64,000 bases of DNA from Bermanella sp034110565 (GTDB lineage: Bacteria; Pseudomonadota; Gammaproteobacteria; Pseudomonadales; Oceanobacteraceae): positions 1 through 64,000 of the forward strand of contig JAWUYY010000037.1 in the NCBI GenBank assembly GCA_034110565.1, given 5' to 3'. A program made the translations under genes and the position numbers. Below, piece by piece: positions 53,125 through 61,087 of the stretch. The first letter of the stretch is position 1. Each line of letters opens with the position of its first letter. The notes below the pieces were generated by a model, which searched no databases, was not told the DNA's origin, and worked only from the letters and a program-made list of their open reading frames with translations.

Positions 53125-54900
53125 CTAAGGAAAAAGTGGAACATTTAATTCATCATCAAATAATATCCAGCTATCTGGCTTGTCATCGTTATTTGCGTCA
53201 CCGTTTGAATGTAAATAACTGGCTTTTAATGGGCTAGTACCATTGAGTACTTCAATGTTATCCCATACACCATCGCCATCTGAATCAGGATTACCCGCAC
53301 TTTGACAAGGTGGATTACCCAAATCAGCAATAGCTATAGAGTAAGGTGTTGTACAGTTTGCTAGCTCATCACCATTGCTAATACCATCAAGGTCAGTATC
53401 GGCATCATTGTAGGTAATGCTCTTTGAGCCTGCTAATACATCACTCACCGCGCTGCTATCACCGCCATCATCACTATCACCCCAAGTGGTGACTGAGCCA
53501 TCACTGTGTATTGCAGCAAGGGCTTCGCCTGTAGCGCTTATCGATACAACAGGATTAGTGCCATCAAGCTCAGTAGCAACCGAATTACTGTTACCGCCAG
53601 CGATACTACTCCCCCAAGTGGTCACCGAGCCATCACTGTGCAGTGCAGCAAAAGCACCATAACTTTGACTACTTGCAGCACTTATTGATACTGCAGGATT
53701 ACCACCATCAAGCTCAGTAGCAACCTCATCACTATCAGCGCCAAAACCATCCGACCCCCAAGTAGTAACCGAACCATCATTATGTAGGGCAGCAAAGGCA
53801 CCAGTTGTAGCACTTATTGATACAACAGGTTTACTGCCATTAAGTGCCGTCGCAACCGCAGTATCAGTAGTGCTATCACCGCCAGTGTTACTTCTCCCCC
53901 AGGTGGTGACAGAGCCATCATCATGAAGAGCAGCGAATGCAGTAATTGTAGCGCTAATTGATAGGACGGGATTGGTAGTATCATTAAGTGCAGTAGCAAC
54001 CGCAGTGTCACTGGTACTATCACCGCCAAAGCTACTACTTCCCCAAGTAGTAACTGAACCATCATAATGTATCGCAGCGAATGCTGAGGTTGTAACGCTC
54101 ATTGACACGACGGGATTGGTGCCATTAAGTTTGGTTTCTACCGTAGAACTATCACCGCCATAGTTACTACGCCCCCAAGTCGTGACCGAACCATTACTAT
54201 GCAGTGCAGCAAAGGCAATGTCTGTAGCACTTATTGATACAACAGGATTGGTACCATTTAGTTTAGTAGCAACCGTAGTGCTATTACCGCCTTCATTATC
54301 TCCCCAAGTCGTTACTGATCCATCAGTATGTAGTGCAGCAAAAGCTCCATAATACGTACCAATATCATCAAAAGAGGTACCACTGATTAACATGACGGGA
54401 TTGGTACCATTAAGTTTGGTTTCTACCGTAGAACTATCACCACCTAATGCACTATCCCCCCAAGTAGTAACAGAGCCATCACTGTGCAGTGCAGCAAAGG
54501 CGTAATCATTACTAGCAATAGATTCAACACGCACCACACCTTGTGTAACCGTTAACGTGTAAGTGATGCTTTGCTCAAGGTAGTCGTCACTTGTCGCTTC
54601 CGTTGCGGTAATAATGGTTGTTCCGGCACCTACAGGGGTGACGCCACCTGCGCTTGTTACGGTCGCCACTTTAGTGTTTGAAGAGGAATACGTAATAATA
54701 CCGCCATTACCGCCAGTGGCCGTTTGGGTGAATGCGGAATCATCTGTCGTTTTAGTTACGTCACCCCCCAATACCAATACTTGGCCTGCAACCTTAACTA
54801 CGGACGTATCTACTTTCTCAGCATTATTGTTCGATTTACTGCAACCAAATAACAATAAAGCAAGTAACACCACTAAACATTTCTTTATGTGTACATCCAT
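53125..54900 (-). CDS. RCC1-repeat lipoprotein
   Basis: A 591-residue surface lipoprotein (lipobox LLFGCS, Cys20). An N-terminal Ig-like (Big) domain is followed by eight tandem repeats of about 40-45 residues with the pattern AFAALHSDGSVTTWG...GGDSSTV-T-LNGTNPVVSIS, as in RCC1/alpha-tubulin suppressor-like propellers. The C-terminus has Asp/Gly-rich calcium-binding-like segments (DTDLDGISNGDE, DSDGDGVWDN) of the thrombospondin type 3 kind. Likely an outer-face adhesin or recognition protein. Repeats are also nearly identical at DNA level. It sits in an apparent insertion. Confidence 0.88.
   Translation of the reverse strand: MDVHIKKCLVVLLALLLFGCSKSNNNAEKVDTSVVKVAGQVLVLGGDVTKTTDDSAFTQTATGGNGGIITYSSSNTKVATVTSAGGVTPVGAGTTIITATEATSDDYLEQSITYTLTVTQGVVRVESIASNDYAFAALHSDGSVTTWGDSALGGDSSTVETKLNGTNPVMLISGTSFDDIGTYYGAFAALHTDGSVTTWGDNEGGNSTTVATKLNGTNPVVSISATDIAFAALHSNGSVTTWGRSNYGGDSSTVETKLNGTNPVVSMSVTTSAFAAIHYDGSVTTWGSSSFGGDSTSDTAVATALNDTTNPVLSISATITAFAALHDDGSVTTWGRSNTGGDSTTDTAVATALNGSKPVVSISATTGAFAALHNDGSVTTWGSDGFGADSDEVATELDGGNPAVSISAASSQSYGAFAALHSDGSVTTWGSSIAGGNSNSVATELDGTNPVVSISATGEALAAIHSDGSVTTWGDSDDGGDSSAVSDVLAGSKSITYNDADTDLDGISNGDELANCTTPYSIAIADLGNPPCQSAGNPDSDGDGVWDNIEVLNGTSPLKASYLHSNGDANNDDKPDSWILFDDELNVPLFP
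53450..54530 (-). repeat. Eight tandem DNA repeats coding for RCC1-like blades
   Basis: Units of about 120-135 bp recur through the gene, each with a near-identical core that encodes SDGSVTTWG and GTNPVVSIS. Such identity favours slippage or unequal crossing over, so copy number may vary among strains. Confidence 0.8.
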
Positions 54901-55132
54901 AACTAGCTCTCTTTACGTCAATAGTTAATATTATTTTGGAGGGGGATTATTTCATTTAGCTAAAAAAAGAATATTGCACGCCATGACACCAGTCATTGCC
55001 AACGAGACAAGTAACCACAGCATTACACTGCGTTAGGGTAAAGAAAAAATAGGTATGTAAATAGGTACTGAGGTTGTAAATGCTTGCTGAAAAGTATCAA
55101 TCTTTATCGTATATGTCTCAATTTTCATATTG

Positions 55133-56218
55133 CTACAATAAAACTTGATTTAACCACGCACTTATCAAGAGAGAATTAACCGTAGGCTGTTCATTAGAGT
55201 TATTCAAATCAACCATTTTATAGGTATTATTTAACTGAATGGATTCTGAAGGTGATATCCCGAATTCTTCTTTAAATAACAAGCTAAAATTAGATAAAGA
55301 TTTAAACCCTGACTGAAAAGCAATAGTCGATATTTGTACTTTTGTTTCTTCATGACTACACAGCAAACGATAGGCGTGATGTAGCCTCTGTTTACGAATA
55401 AAACTTGAAACGCCCCCTAAAGGTTCAGTTATACGGTAAAGCTTTGCCCTAGAAATATGATACTCTGTGCAAATATTAACCACATTTAAATCCGCACTTT
55501 GGATGTTTGCAGAAATATATTCTTTAATTTTAAATAATAGATAATTGTCTAATCTAGGAGGAGCAAGGTTAGCGGTTTGGATATGATTTTGTAAGGCTGA
55601 TATGACCAATTCAATAGTCATTTTAGAAACGTCTAATATTTCATTTTGACTAATAGACTTTGCTTCTTTTCTTAACATAGTCAAATGATTTACTAACAGG
55701 CGAGTCATCACACTTGCCTGGTTTAACGTTTGCAGATGTAAGCTCTCTATATTGCCGATATGTTTACTTAGAACATGTCTAGGTATAACGAGGCTGATAG
55801 TATCAATTCTAGGGGTGATGCCAATGACTTCCTGTGACATATCAAGGATAGTGATGCTACCTACACCATTACGAAAGCTACGGGCATCACCAGAAAAGTC
55901 ACAATACTCCTCTAATATTAATTTAACAATTACCCCATCATAGCCAGATTTAAGAGCTCGCTCTGTATTACTGTAGTATTTTTGCGGAGTGGCTCCTGCG
56001 TTAATACATAGGAAATTTTTAAAAAAATAACCGCTTACTTTAGCTTCAAAGGTAGCATCCTCAACATTAGCATCTTCAACGTTAGCGCCTTTAGCTTGCT
56101 CTGGCGTTAGGTTTGATGTTTGATAAAATGGATGCATAACATCTCGCCACATCACTTTTTTATGCTCGGCAGGAAGCTCAGACGTACAAAAATGAAAAGA
56201 TGATATTTTCTGTGTCAT
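55133..56218 (-). CDS. AraC-family transcriptional regulator (AraC_binding_2-like)
   Basis: A 361-residue regulator: an N-terminal effector domain opening FHFCTSELPAEHKKVMWRDVM, as in the AraC_binding_2/FeaR group, and a C-terminal double HTH including ICTEYHISRAKLYRITEPLGG and IAFQSGFKSLSNFSLLFKEEFGISPSESIQ. AT-rich relative to neighbours. Residues about 44-53 hold a duplicated NVEDA from a 15-bp tandem DNA repeat. It is encoded between the START gene and the RCC1-repeat gene on the same strand and may regulate the latter. Confidence 0.85.
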   Translation of the reverse strand: MTQKISSFHFCTSELPAEHKKVMWRDVMHPFYQTSNLTPEQAKGANVEDANVEDATFEAKVSGYFFKNFLCINAGATPQKYYSNTERALKSGYDGVIVKLILEEYCDFSGDARSFRNGVGSITILDMSQEVIGITPRIDTISLVIPRHVLSKHIGNIESLHLQTLNQASVMTRLLVNHLTMLRKEAKSISQNEILDVSKMTIELVISALQNHIQTANLAPPRLDNYLLFKIKEYISANIQSADLNVVNICTEYHISRAKLYRITEPLGGVSSFIRKQRLHHAYRLLCSHEETKVQISTIAFQSGFKSLSNFSLLFKEEFGISPSESIQLNNTYKMVDLNNSNEQPTVNSLLISAWLNQVLL

Positions 56219-56288
56219 GCAGAATCTTAATAATTTATTTTACTCAATAGTACAATATTGCAGCATCAAAACTACATATAAATATAAC

Positions 56289-56960
56289 TTATTGCCGACT
56301 TTTAAGTACTTTTTCAATAAAAGAAAACGTCTTATTTTGGTATTGCACTTCTTGTACTTTCTCGTGCAAGTTGCTCAATGTTTCCATTGGAGTTTCAACC
56401 ACAATGGCATTAACTAACCAATCCGGTAGCGAGCCACCAGGGTTAGCGTGTACTTGGTACACCACTTCTACCATACCATCTGCTTGTGGCGTGAATGTCC
56501 ATGCTCCGTCAACACTTGGCATACGCACATACTCTTCATCCAATTCGCCGTAATCTGGTTCAGCCTTGATTACAGAGGTTACTGCTCCATTTGCATCAGC
56601 TGTCATAATTGAACGAATATACGCATCACGATCTGTTACTGGCCAAGGGGCTTCGTTCACAGTGTAAACAATGATTTCTTCATCACTAATACGTTCTTTC
56701 ACATCAAACACGATGACATTGTGCATCCAATTAGTTGCTTCTTGGTCGTCTTTCAATAAAGCCACAAATGCATTCACACTCGCTTTAATATGCGTAATAC
56801 CTTTAAACTCTTTTAATTCAGAGCCTTCAACTTCACGAGTAAACACCTTGATATCTTTATCATCATCGTGGGCTTCTAACTGCCAAGGGCTTACATCAGC
56901 AAAGCCAAATTGACTAAAAGAAAGTAGCGCGGCACTGACCAGAATAGTTAACCGTTTCAT
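56289..56960 (-). CDS. START-domain lipid-binding protein (exported)
   Basis: A 223-residue protein with a signal peptide (ILVSAALLSFSQFGFA, cleavage about residue 21). The START fold is recognisable from the opening WQLEAHDDDKDIKVFTREVEG, the VFDVKERISDEEIIVYTVNEAPWPVTDRDAYIR block and the C-terminal helix ETPMETLSNLHEKVQEVQ. START proteins hold hydrophobic ligands such as lipids or sterols; here it would act in the periplasm. The 3' end repeats at 52.9 kb. Confidence 0.88.
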   Translation of the reverse strand: MKRLTILVSAALLSFSQFGFADVSPWQLEAHDDDKDIKVFTREVEGSELKEFKGITHIKASVNAFVALLKDDQEATNWMHNVIVFDVKERISDEEIIVYTVNEAPWPVTDRDAYIRSIMTADANGAVTSVIKAEPDYGELDEEYVRMPSVDGAWTFTPQADGMVEVVYQVHANPGGSLPDWLVNAIVVETPMETLSNLHEKVQEVQYQNKTFSFIEKVLKSRQ

Positions 56961-57063
56961 TTATTATCCTCATTATTAACGGTGTATGGGCTTACCAGTA
57001 TACCTGTCGCCCGATACCTCACAATGACCAAAGGCGCACATCTGCTTGTCCAAAGCACTCAAC

Positions 57064-57375
57064 TTATTTGCCGTTGCCGCCTAAACACTTAGGAGAATCC
57101 GGGGCGATACTAGCCTTATTCCAAGCATCAGGACTAAACGTATGCAACGCCAATGCATGAACAGGTCCTGCTAACTCTTCTGCCAACACCTTATAAACCG
57201 CTTGATGTTGCTTCACTTTATTTAAAGCATCAAACTCATGCGTCACCAACACTACTTTAAAATGACTTTCAGAATCCTTCGGCACATTGTGCATGTGGCT
57301 TTCATTTTCGATCTGCAAATGCATCGGTTTAAATGCTTGATCTAATTTCAGCTGTATTTGCTGTTCAACCGTCAT
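57064..57375 (-). CDS. bolA: BolA-family protein
   Basis: A 103-residue protein with the BolA pattern: LQIENESHMHNVPKDSESHFKVVLV (conserved His and Ser/Thr loop), then HQAVYKVLAEELAGPVHALALHTFSPDAW. BolA proteins bind [2Fe-2S] clusters with monothiol glutaredoxins and affect cell shape and stress. The start is ATG 57375 with AAGG 8 bases upstream; the frame extends further but without support. Confidence 0.9.
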   Translation of the reverse strand: MTVEQQIQLKLDQAFKPMHLQIENESHMHNVPKDSESHFKVVLVTHEFDALNKVKQHQAVYKVLAEELAGPVHALALHTFSPDAWNKASIAPDSPKCLGGNGK

Positions 57376-57511
57376 AACCATTACCTTAAAATAAAACATG
57401 AAAATTATACGCATTACCTGTAACAAAAACCATGTATGGATATACAGATTCACATTGACGAAGGCTTTTGAGGCATGTATAAATTAACCCAAATCAAGCA
57501 GAGGTAACAGC

Positions 57512-58111
57512 ATGAGCAAGGCGCAATCATTAATCGAACAGTTTTACCAAGAAGAACAAGAGCGCATTGCGCAAGAATCCACCTTTACTCCTGTTGATGT
57601 CAGCGTCAGCAGTGCCGATATGGCCATGATTAACACCATATCTAAGCGTTTTAACAAAGACAAAGGTCAATTGGTTCGCGAAGCTCTAAGCCAAGCCATC
57701 CTTGACATGTTCAGCGCTCTGGAGCCTGTAGAGCGAAAGATGCTGGCCAAGGACGCTGATGAATTAGCCAACAGCATCGCGGCCGAAATCGCCGAAGAGC
57801 AAGGCTTAGAGAGCTTAGAAGTAACCGGTACTAACTGGGTTGCTCAAGATAAGCAGTGCATCAAAGACGAACGCAAAGCAGAAAAAGAACAGCAAAAGCA
57901 GCAAGAAACGCTAGCACAGCAAATTCTAGCGGAGCAGCAAGAAGCTAAGAGCGAACCAGAAGAAGACATGGCGGAACAAGAAACCACCATGACAAGCACA
58001 CAGACAGATGAATATTCAGCTGATGAGCAAGCATCAGACGATTTACCATTTGCCGAGCAAGCTTCTGATTCACAAGAACAAACCCCAAGCAACAACTCTA
58101 TTTTTGCTTAA
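57512..58111 (+). CDS. Acidic protein with ribbon-helix-helix-like N-terminus and coiled coil
   Basis: A 199-residue protein. The region ISKRFNKDKGQLVREALSQAILDMF (about 48-72) resembles a CopG/RHH or small regulator helix pair. From about 120 on it is a highly charged Gln/Glu-rich coiled coil, ending in a very acidic tail (about 150-199). GAGGTAAC lies before the ATG. Function unknown. Confidence 0.6.
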   Translation: MSKAQSLIEQFYQEEQERIAQESTFTPVDVSVSSADMAMINTISKRFNKDKGQLVREALSQAILDMFSALEPVERKMLAKDADELANSIAAEIAEEQGLESLEVTGTNWVAQDKQCIKDERKAEKEQQKQQETLAQQILAEQQEAKSEPEEDMAEQETTMTSTQTDEYSADEQASDDLPFAEQASDSQEQTPSNNSIFA

Positions 58112-58233
58112 TTTTTAATCAAAGATAACAGATTGCCTTAGTTTTAAGGCAATCTGCTTATTCTCTTCCCCCTCTTGGCATAACCCCGTAAAATGGCCGA
58201 CCTTTTGTTGTTCACATATTTATAGGATTCATA

Positions 58234-59184
58234 ATGGCTATCCAGTGGTTTCCCGGTCACATGCACCGAGCACGCAAACAAATTACTGAGATGATGCCGC
58301 AAATTGATCTTGTGATTGAAGTATTGGATGCACGCTTACCTTATTCCAGTGAAAACCCTTTAGTACCAGAACTTCGTTCAGGTAAAGCCTGCTTAAAGTT
58401 ACTCAATAAATCGGATCTAGCCGACCCTGAACACACCAAGAAATGGCTCGACTATTTCAATAGCCTGCCTAACACCAGAGCCATGGCACTCACTGGTCTA
58501 GATAAAAAACAAGTTAAAGCCATTACTCAATATTGCTTAAGCATGTTGCCCGAGCGCGAAGAGAAAAAACAATCCATTCGCACCATGATATTAGGCATTC
58601 CCAACGTGGGAAAATCCACTCTCATTAATACCTTGGCTGGACGCACCGTTGCAAAAGCAGGCAACCTCCCCGCCCTGACTCGCCACCCACAGCAAATTAA
58701 AATAAATGACGGCATTGTGCTTTCTGATACACCAGGCATCTTATGGCCAAAAATCCATAACATCAGCAGTGGCTTTCGCTTAGCCGCCAGCGGTGCGGTG
58801 CGTGATACTGCATTAGATTATTTTGAAGTGGCTGAATTTACTGGCAACATGATGCTGCAGCTTTACCCCCAAACCATTCTCGAGCGATATAAGCTGGCAG
58901 AACTGCCTCAAACAGGCGAGCAATTAATTGAAGCCATTGGCCGTAAACGCGGCTGTTTAAGACCAGGCGGTGTGGTCGACATGCACAAAGCGGCTGAAAT
59001 TCTGATTCATGAATTACGCTCGGGTAAACTTGGCAAGCTAACCTATGAAACACCTGAGATGATGTTAGCCGAAGAGGCTGCGTTAAAAGTCGAAGAGGAA
59101 CGTAAAGCCGCTGAAGCTGAAGCTAAAAAACTCGCAGCGAAAAAAGGCAAGCGCCCAAGTAACCCAGAAGACGAACAAGTCTAG
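58234..59184 (+). CDS. ylqF: Ribosome biogenesis GTPase YlqF (RbgA-like)
   Basis: A 316-residue circularly permuted GTPase: NKSD (G4) at about residues 58-61 precedes the Walker A GIPNVGKST (G1) and DTPGILWP (G3). The N-terminal MAIQWFPGHMHRARKQI is the YlqF start. Involved in assembly of the 50S subunit in Bacillus; in Proteobacteria less studied. C-terminus is basic. Confidence 0.93.
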   Translation: MAIQWFPGHMHRARKQITEMMPQIDLVIEVLDARLPYSSENPLVPELRSGKACLKLLNKSDLADPEHTKKWLDYFNSLPNTRAMALTGLDKKQVKAITQYCLSMLPEREEKKQSIRTMILGIPNVGKSTLINTLAGRTVAKAGNLPALTRHPQQIKINDGIVLSDTPGILWPKIHNISSGFRLAASGAVRDTALDYFEVAEFTGNMMLQLYPQTILERYKLAELPQTGEQLIEAIGRKRGCLRPGGVVDMHKAAEILIHELRSGKLGKLTYETPEMMLAEEAALKVEEERKAAEAEAKKLAAKKGKRPSNPEDEQV

Positions 59185-59220
59185 TGTCTGTATTTCACCT
59201 TTAAGTTCATATTGCATCCA

Positions 59221-59250
59221 TAAAAAAAGCCGCTAAGCGGCTTTTTTTAT
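59221..59250. terminator. Bidirectional terminator after ylqF
   Basis: AAAAAAAGCCGCT (59222-59234) and AGCGGCTTTTTTT (59236-59248) form a short-loop hairpin serving ylqF and the convergent DUF695 gene. Confidence 0.9.
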
Positions 59251-59265
59251 TTTAACTAATCGATA

Positions 59266-59700
59266 TTACTGAGTTTTGATGGCATCTCGCAACTGAGTAA
59301 AGATATCCCATTTAGCGTCTTCTTCCGCCACAATCTCAATGGGATACAAGCCAGTATCAGTAGGAATAGTATTTAAATCAGACTGCAATTGGCTCGTGTC
59401 TTTTGCGTATAAAATCCACTGATTAATCCCCTGACTCATAATCACCATTACCACCAGCGCATGAAGCTGCTCTTCAACCGCCGTCATTAGCTTTTGATTA
59501 AAATCATCAATAAAAACCAATTCTTTATCACTTGGATAACCAGTCACAGGATCAACATCTGCTGCAGTCCAAGAGATTTGCACACATTGCGCAAATTCCC
59601 CTGATGTCAGTTCGCTTTCTAATTCATCACGATAGCGAATGGTAATGGGTTCATCATTTAGTGTGCCGTCTGCCAGCACCCAACGGGTTGAAAACGCCAT
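59266..59700 (-). CDS. DUF695-domain protein
   Basis: A 144-residue cytoplasmic protein. The N-terminal WVLADGTLNDEPITIRYRDELE, middle SWTAADVDPVTGYPSDKELVFID and late QWILYAKDTSQL with EDAKWDIFTQLRDA fit the DUF695 pattern. Function unknown. Confidence 0.75.
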   Translation of the reverse strand: MAFSTRWVLADGTLNDEPITIRYRDELESELTSGEFAQCVQISWTAADVDPVTGYPSDKELVFIDDFNQKLMTAVEEQLHALVVMVIMSQGINQWILYAKDTSQLQSDLNTIPTDTGLYPIEIVAEEDAKWDIFTQLRDAIKTQ

Positions 59701-59802
59701 ATGCCTTCCCTGCTTTTATTTTTGGATACGCTTAAAGCTAGCAGACTATAAGTAAAAAGCACAAGAACAGCGGTTCTTATGGCTATTTATACCCAAAAAT
59801 CC

Positions 59803-60657
59803 TTACCTAAGAGGAATCTTTAGAAACCGGCGTCCGCTTGTATCTGGCTCAGGCAGATGCCCAGCGCGTACATTCACCTGCAAACTTGGCAATATTAAAC
59901 GAGGTGCATCCAAGTTAGCATCCCGTGCCTGGCGTTTAGTGATAAACGCTGATTCTGACGTATTTTGGGAAACGTGAATATTATGCTGTTTTTGTTCTTT
60001 CACACTCACCACCGAACGTACTGCTCGGCCATTTGGCGGATAGTCATGGCACATATGCAGCTGGGTATCATCACCTAAAGCATAAAGAGACTGAATAGAT
60101 TGATATAGCGCATGTGCATCACCACCAGGAAAATCACAGCGTGCCGTGCCTACATCAGGCATAAATAAGGTGTCACCCACAAACACATGAGCGGGTTCAT
60201 TCGCCGCTCGCACCACATAACTTTGGCATGCTGGCGTATGCCCAGGAGTAGATAAGGCATGAATACTCATCCCCCCTAGCTTTAAAACATCCCCCGAAGA
60301 CACTAGTCCATCAAATAAAGCCTCTTGCTGGCTATGTAAATCAAATACTTGATCAAAGTGAGCCTGAACAATTGAAACCTTATCGCCTATGAGTATCCGC
60401 CCACCTAAATGCTGTTTTATATACTGAGCTGCGGTTAAGTGATCAGCGTGCACGTGAGTTTCTAGAATAAAGCTAACCGTCAGCCCTAAACCCTTCACCC
60501 GAGTGATAACCTCATCTGCAAATGCAAAGCTGGTTTCCCCTGAATTAGGCTTATAGTCCATAACCGGGTCAATCACCGCGGCCTCGGCGGTAGTTTCATC
60601 GTACAAAATATGACAAAAAGTCTGTGTATCTTGGTGATAAAAGCTTTCAATCTGCAT
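59803..60657 (-). CDS. blh: Persulfide dioxygenase-like MBL hydrolase (Blh type)
   Basis: A 284-residue metallo-beta-lactamase-fold protein of the ETHE1/Blh group. Motifs: FCHILYDETTAEAAVIDPV, the metal site THVHADHLTAAQYI (about 75-88), STPGHTPACQSYV, FVGDTLFMPDVGTARCDFPGG and CHDYPPNGR. Such enzymes oxidise glutathione persulfide to sulfite in sulfide detoxification. Divergent from a BigR-like repressor gene, matching the bigR-blh arrangement. Confidence 0.88.
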   Translation of the reverse strand: MQIESFYHQDTQTFCHILYDETTAEAAVIDPVMDYKPNSGETSFAFADEVITRVKGLGLTVSFILETHVHADHLTAAQYIKQHLGGRILIGDKVSIVQAHFDQVFDLHSQQEALFDGLVSSGDVLKLGGMSIHALSTPGHTPACQSYVVRAANEPAHVFVGDTLFMPDVGTARCDFPGGDAHALYQSIQSLYALGDDTQLHMCHDYPPNGRAVRSVVSVKEQKQHNIHVSQNTSESAFITKRQARDANLDAPRLILPSLQVNVRAGHLPEPDTSGRRFLKIPLR

Positions 60658-60727
60658 GCTTCACCCTTATTTATGTGTAATTAATCACTACATTAGCAAA
60701 TTCTAATTTAGCTTTCATTAAATATTG

Positions 60728-60741
60728 TGTTAAATTTAACA
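60728..60741. promoter_or_regulatory. Perfect 14-bp palindrome, operator candidate for the ArsR/BigR-like repressor
   Basis: TGTTAAATTTAACA (60728-60741) is exactly self-complementary and lies 26 bp before the repressor ATG and 70 bp before the dioxygenase ATG. AT-rich palindromes of this type are bound by BigR/SqrR-like proteins. Direct observation; binding is inferred. Confidence 0.65.
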
Positions 60742-60767
60742 TAGCTTAACTATTTATAGAGGATGCT

Positions 60768-61085
60768 ATGGAAACATTTACCATCGCACAAGAGATGAAG
60801 GCCCACGCCTGTGAAGCCTCGCAATTATTAAAAGCCCTTGCTAACGAAAATCGCCTGATGATCTTATGTTCTCTAGCCCAAGGTGAGATGAATGTAAGTG
60901 AATTAAATGAACGTTTAGATTTAAGTCAGTCCGCTCTAAGCCAGCACTTAGCATGGTTACGCCGTGAAGAATTGGTTAATACTCGTCGTGACGCTCAAAC
61001 CATTTACTATTCACTGCAAGGCACAAAGGCCAAGGAAATCATTGAAGTGCTACAAACCATTTACTGCGCCGACTTAGTGAAATAA
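60768..61085 (+). CDS. bigR: ArsR-family repressor, BigR/SqrR-like sulfide sensor
   Basis: A 105-residue winged-helix regulator. The recognition helix is QSALSQHLAWLRREELV. Cys34 (MILCSL) and Cys100 (TIYCAD) correspond to the disulfide/tetrasulfide-forming pair of BigR and SqrR; Cys15 is extra. No metal-binding ELCVCDL box of ArsR/SmtB type. Reacts to persulfide and frees the operator. Divergent from the Blh-type dioxygenase and 2 bp before a SulP transporter. Confidence 0.87.
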   Translation: METFTIAQEMKAHACEASQLLKALANENRLMILCSLAQGEMNVSELNERLDLSQSALSQHLAWLRREELVNTRRDAQTIYYSLQGTKAKEIIEVLQTIYCADLVK

Positions 61086-61087
61086 AT

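Noticed and set aside
53450..54530. Regular repeats that could be taken for a CRISPR array
   Set aside because: Units of 120-135 bp encode protein blades in one frame; no short direct repeats with unique spacers and no cas genes.
54614..54928. 104-codon plus-strand frame at the start of the RCC1-repeat gene
   Set aside because: Antisense of a repetitive lipoprotein with a clear lipobox and terminator.
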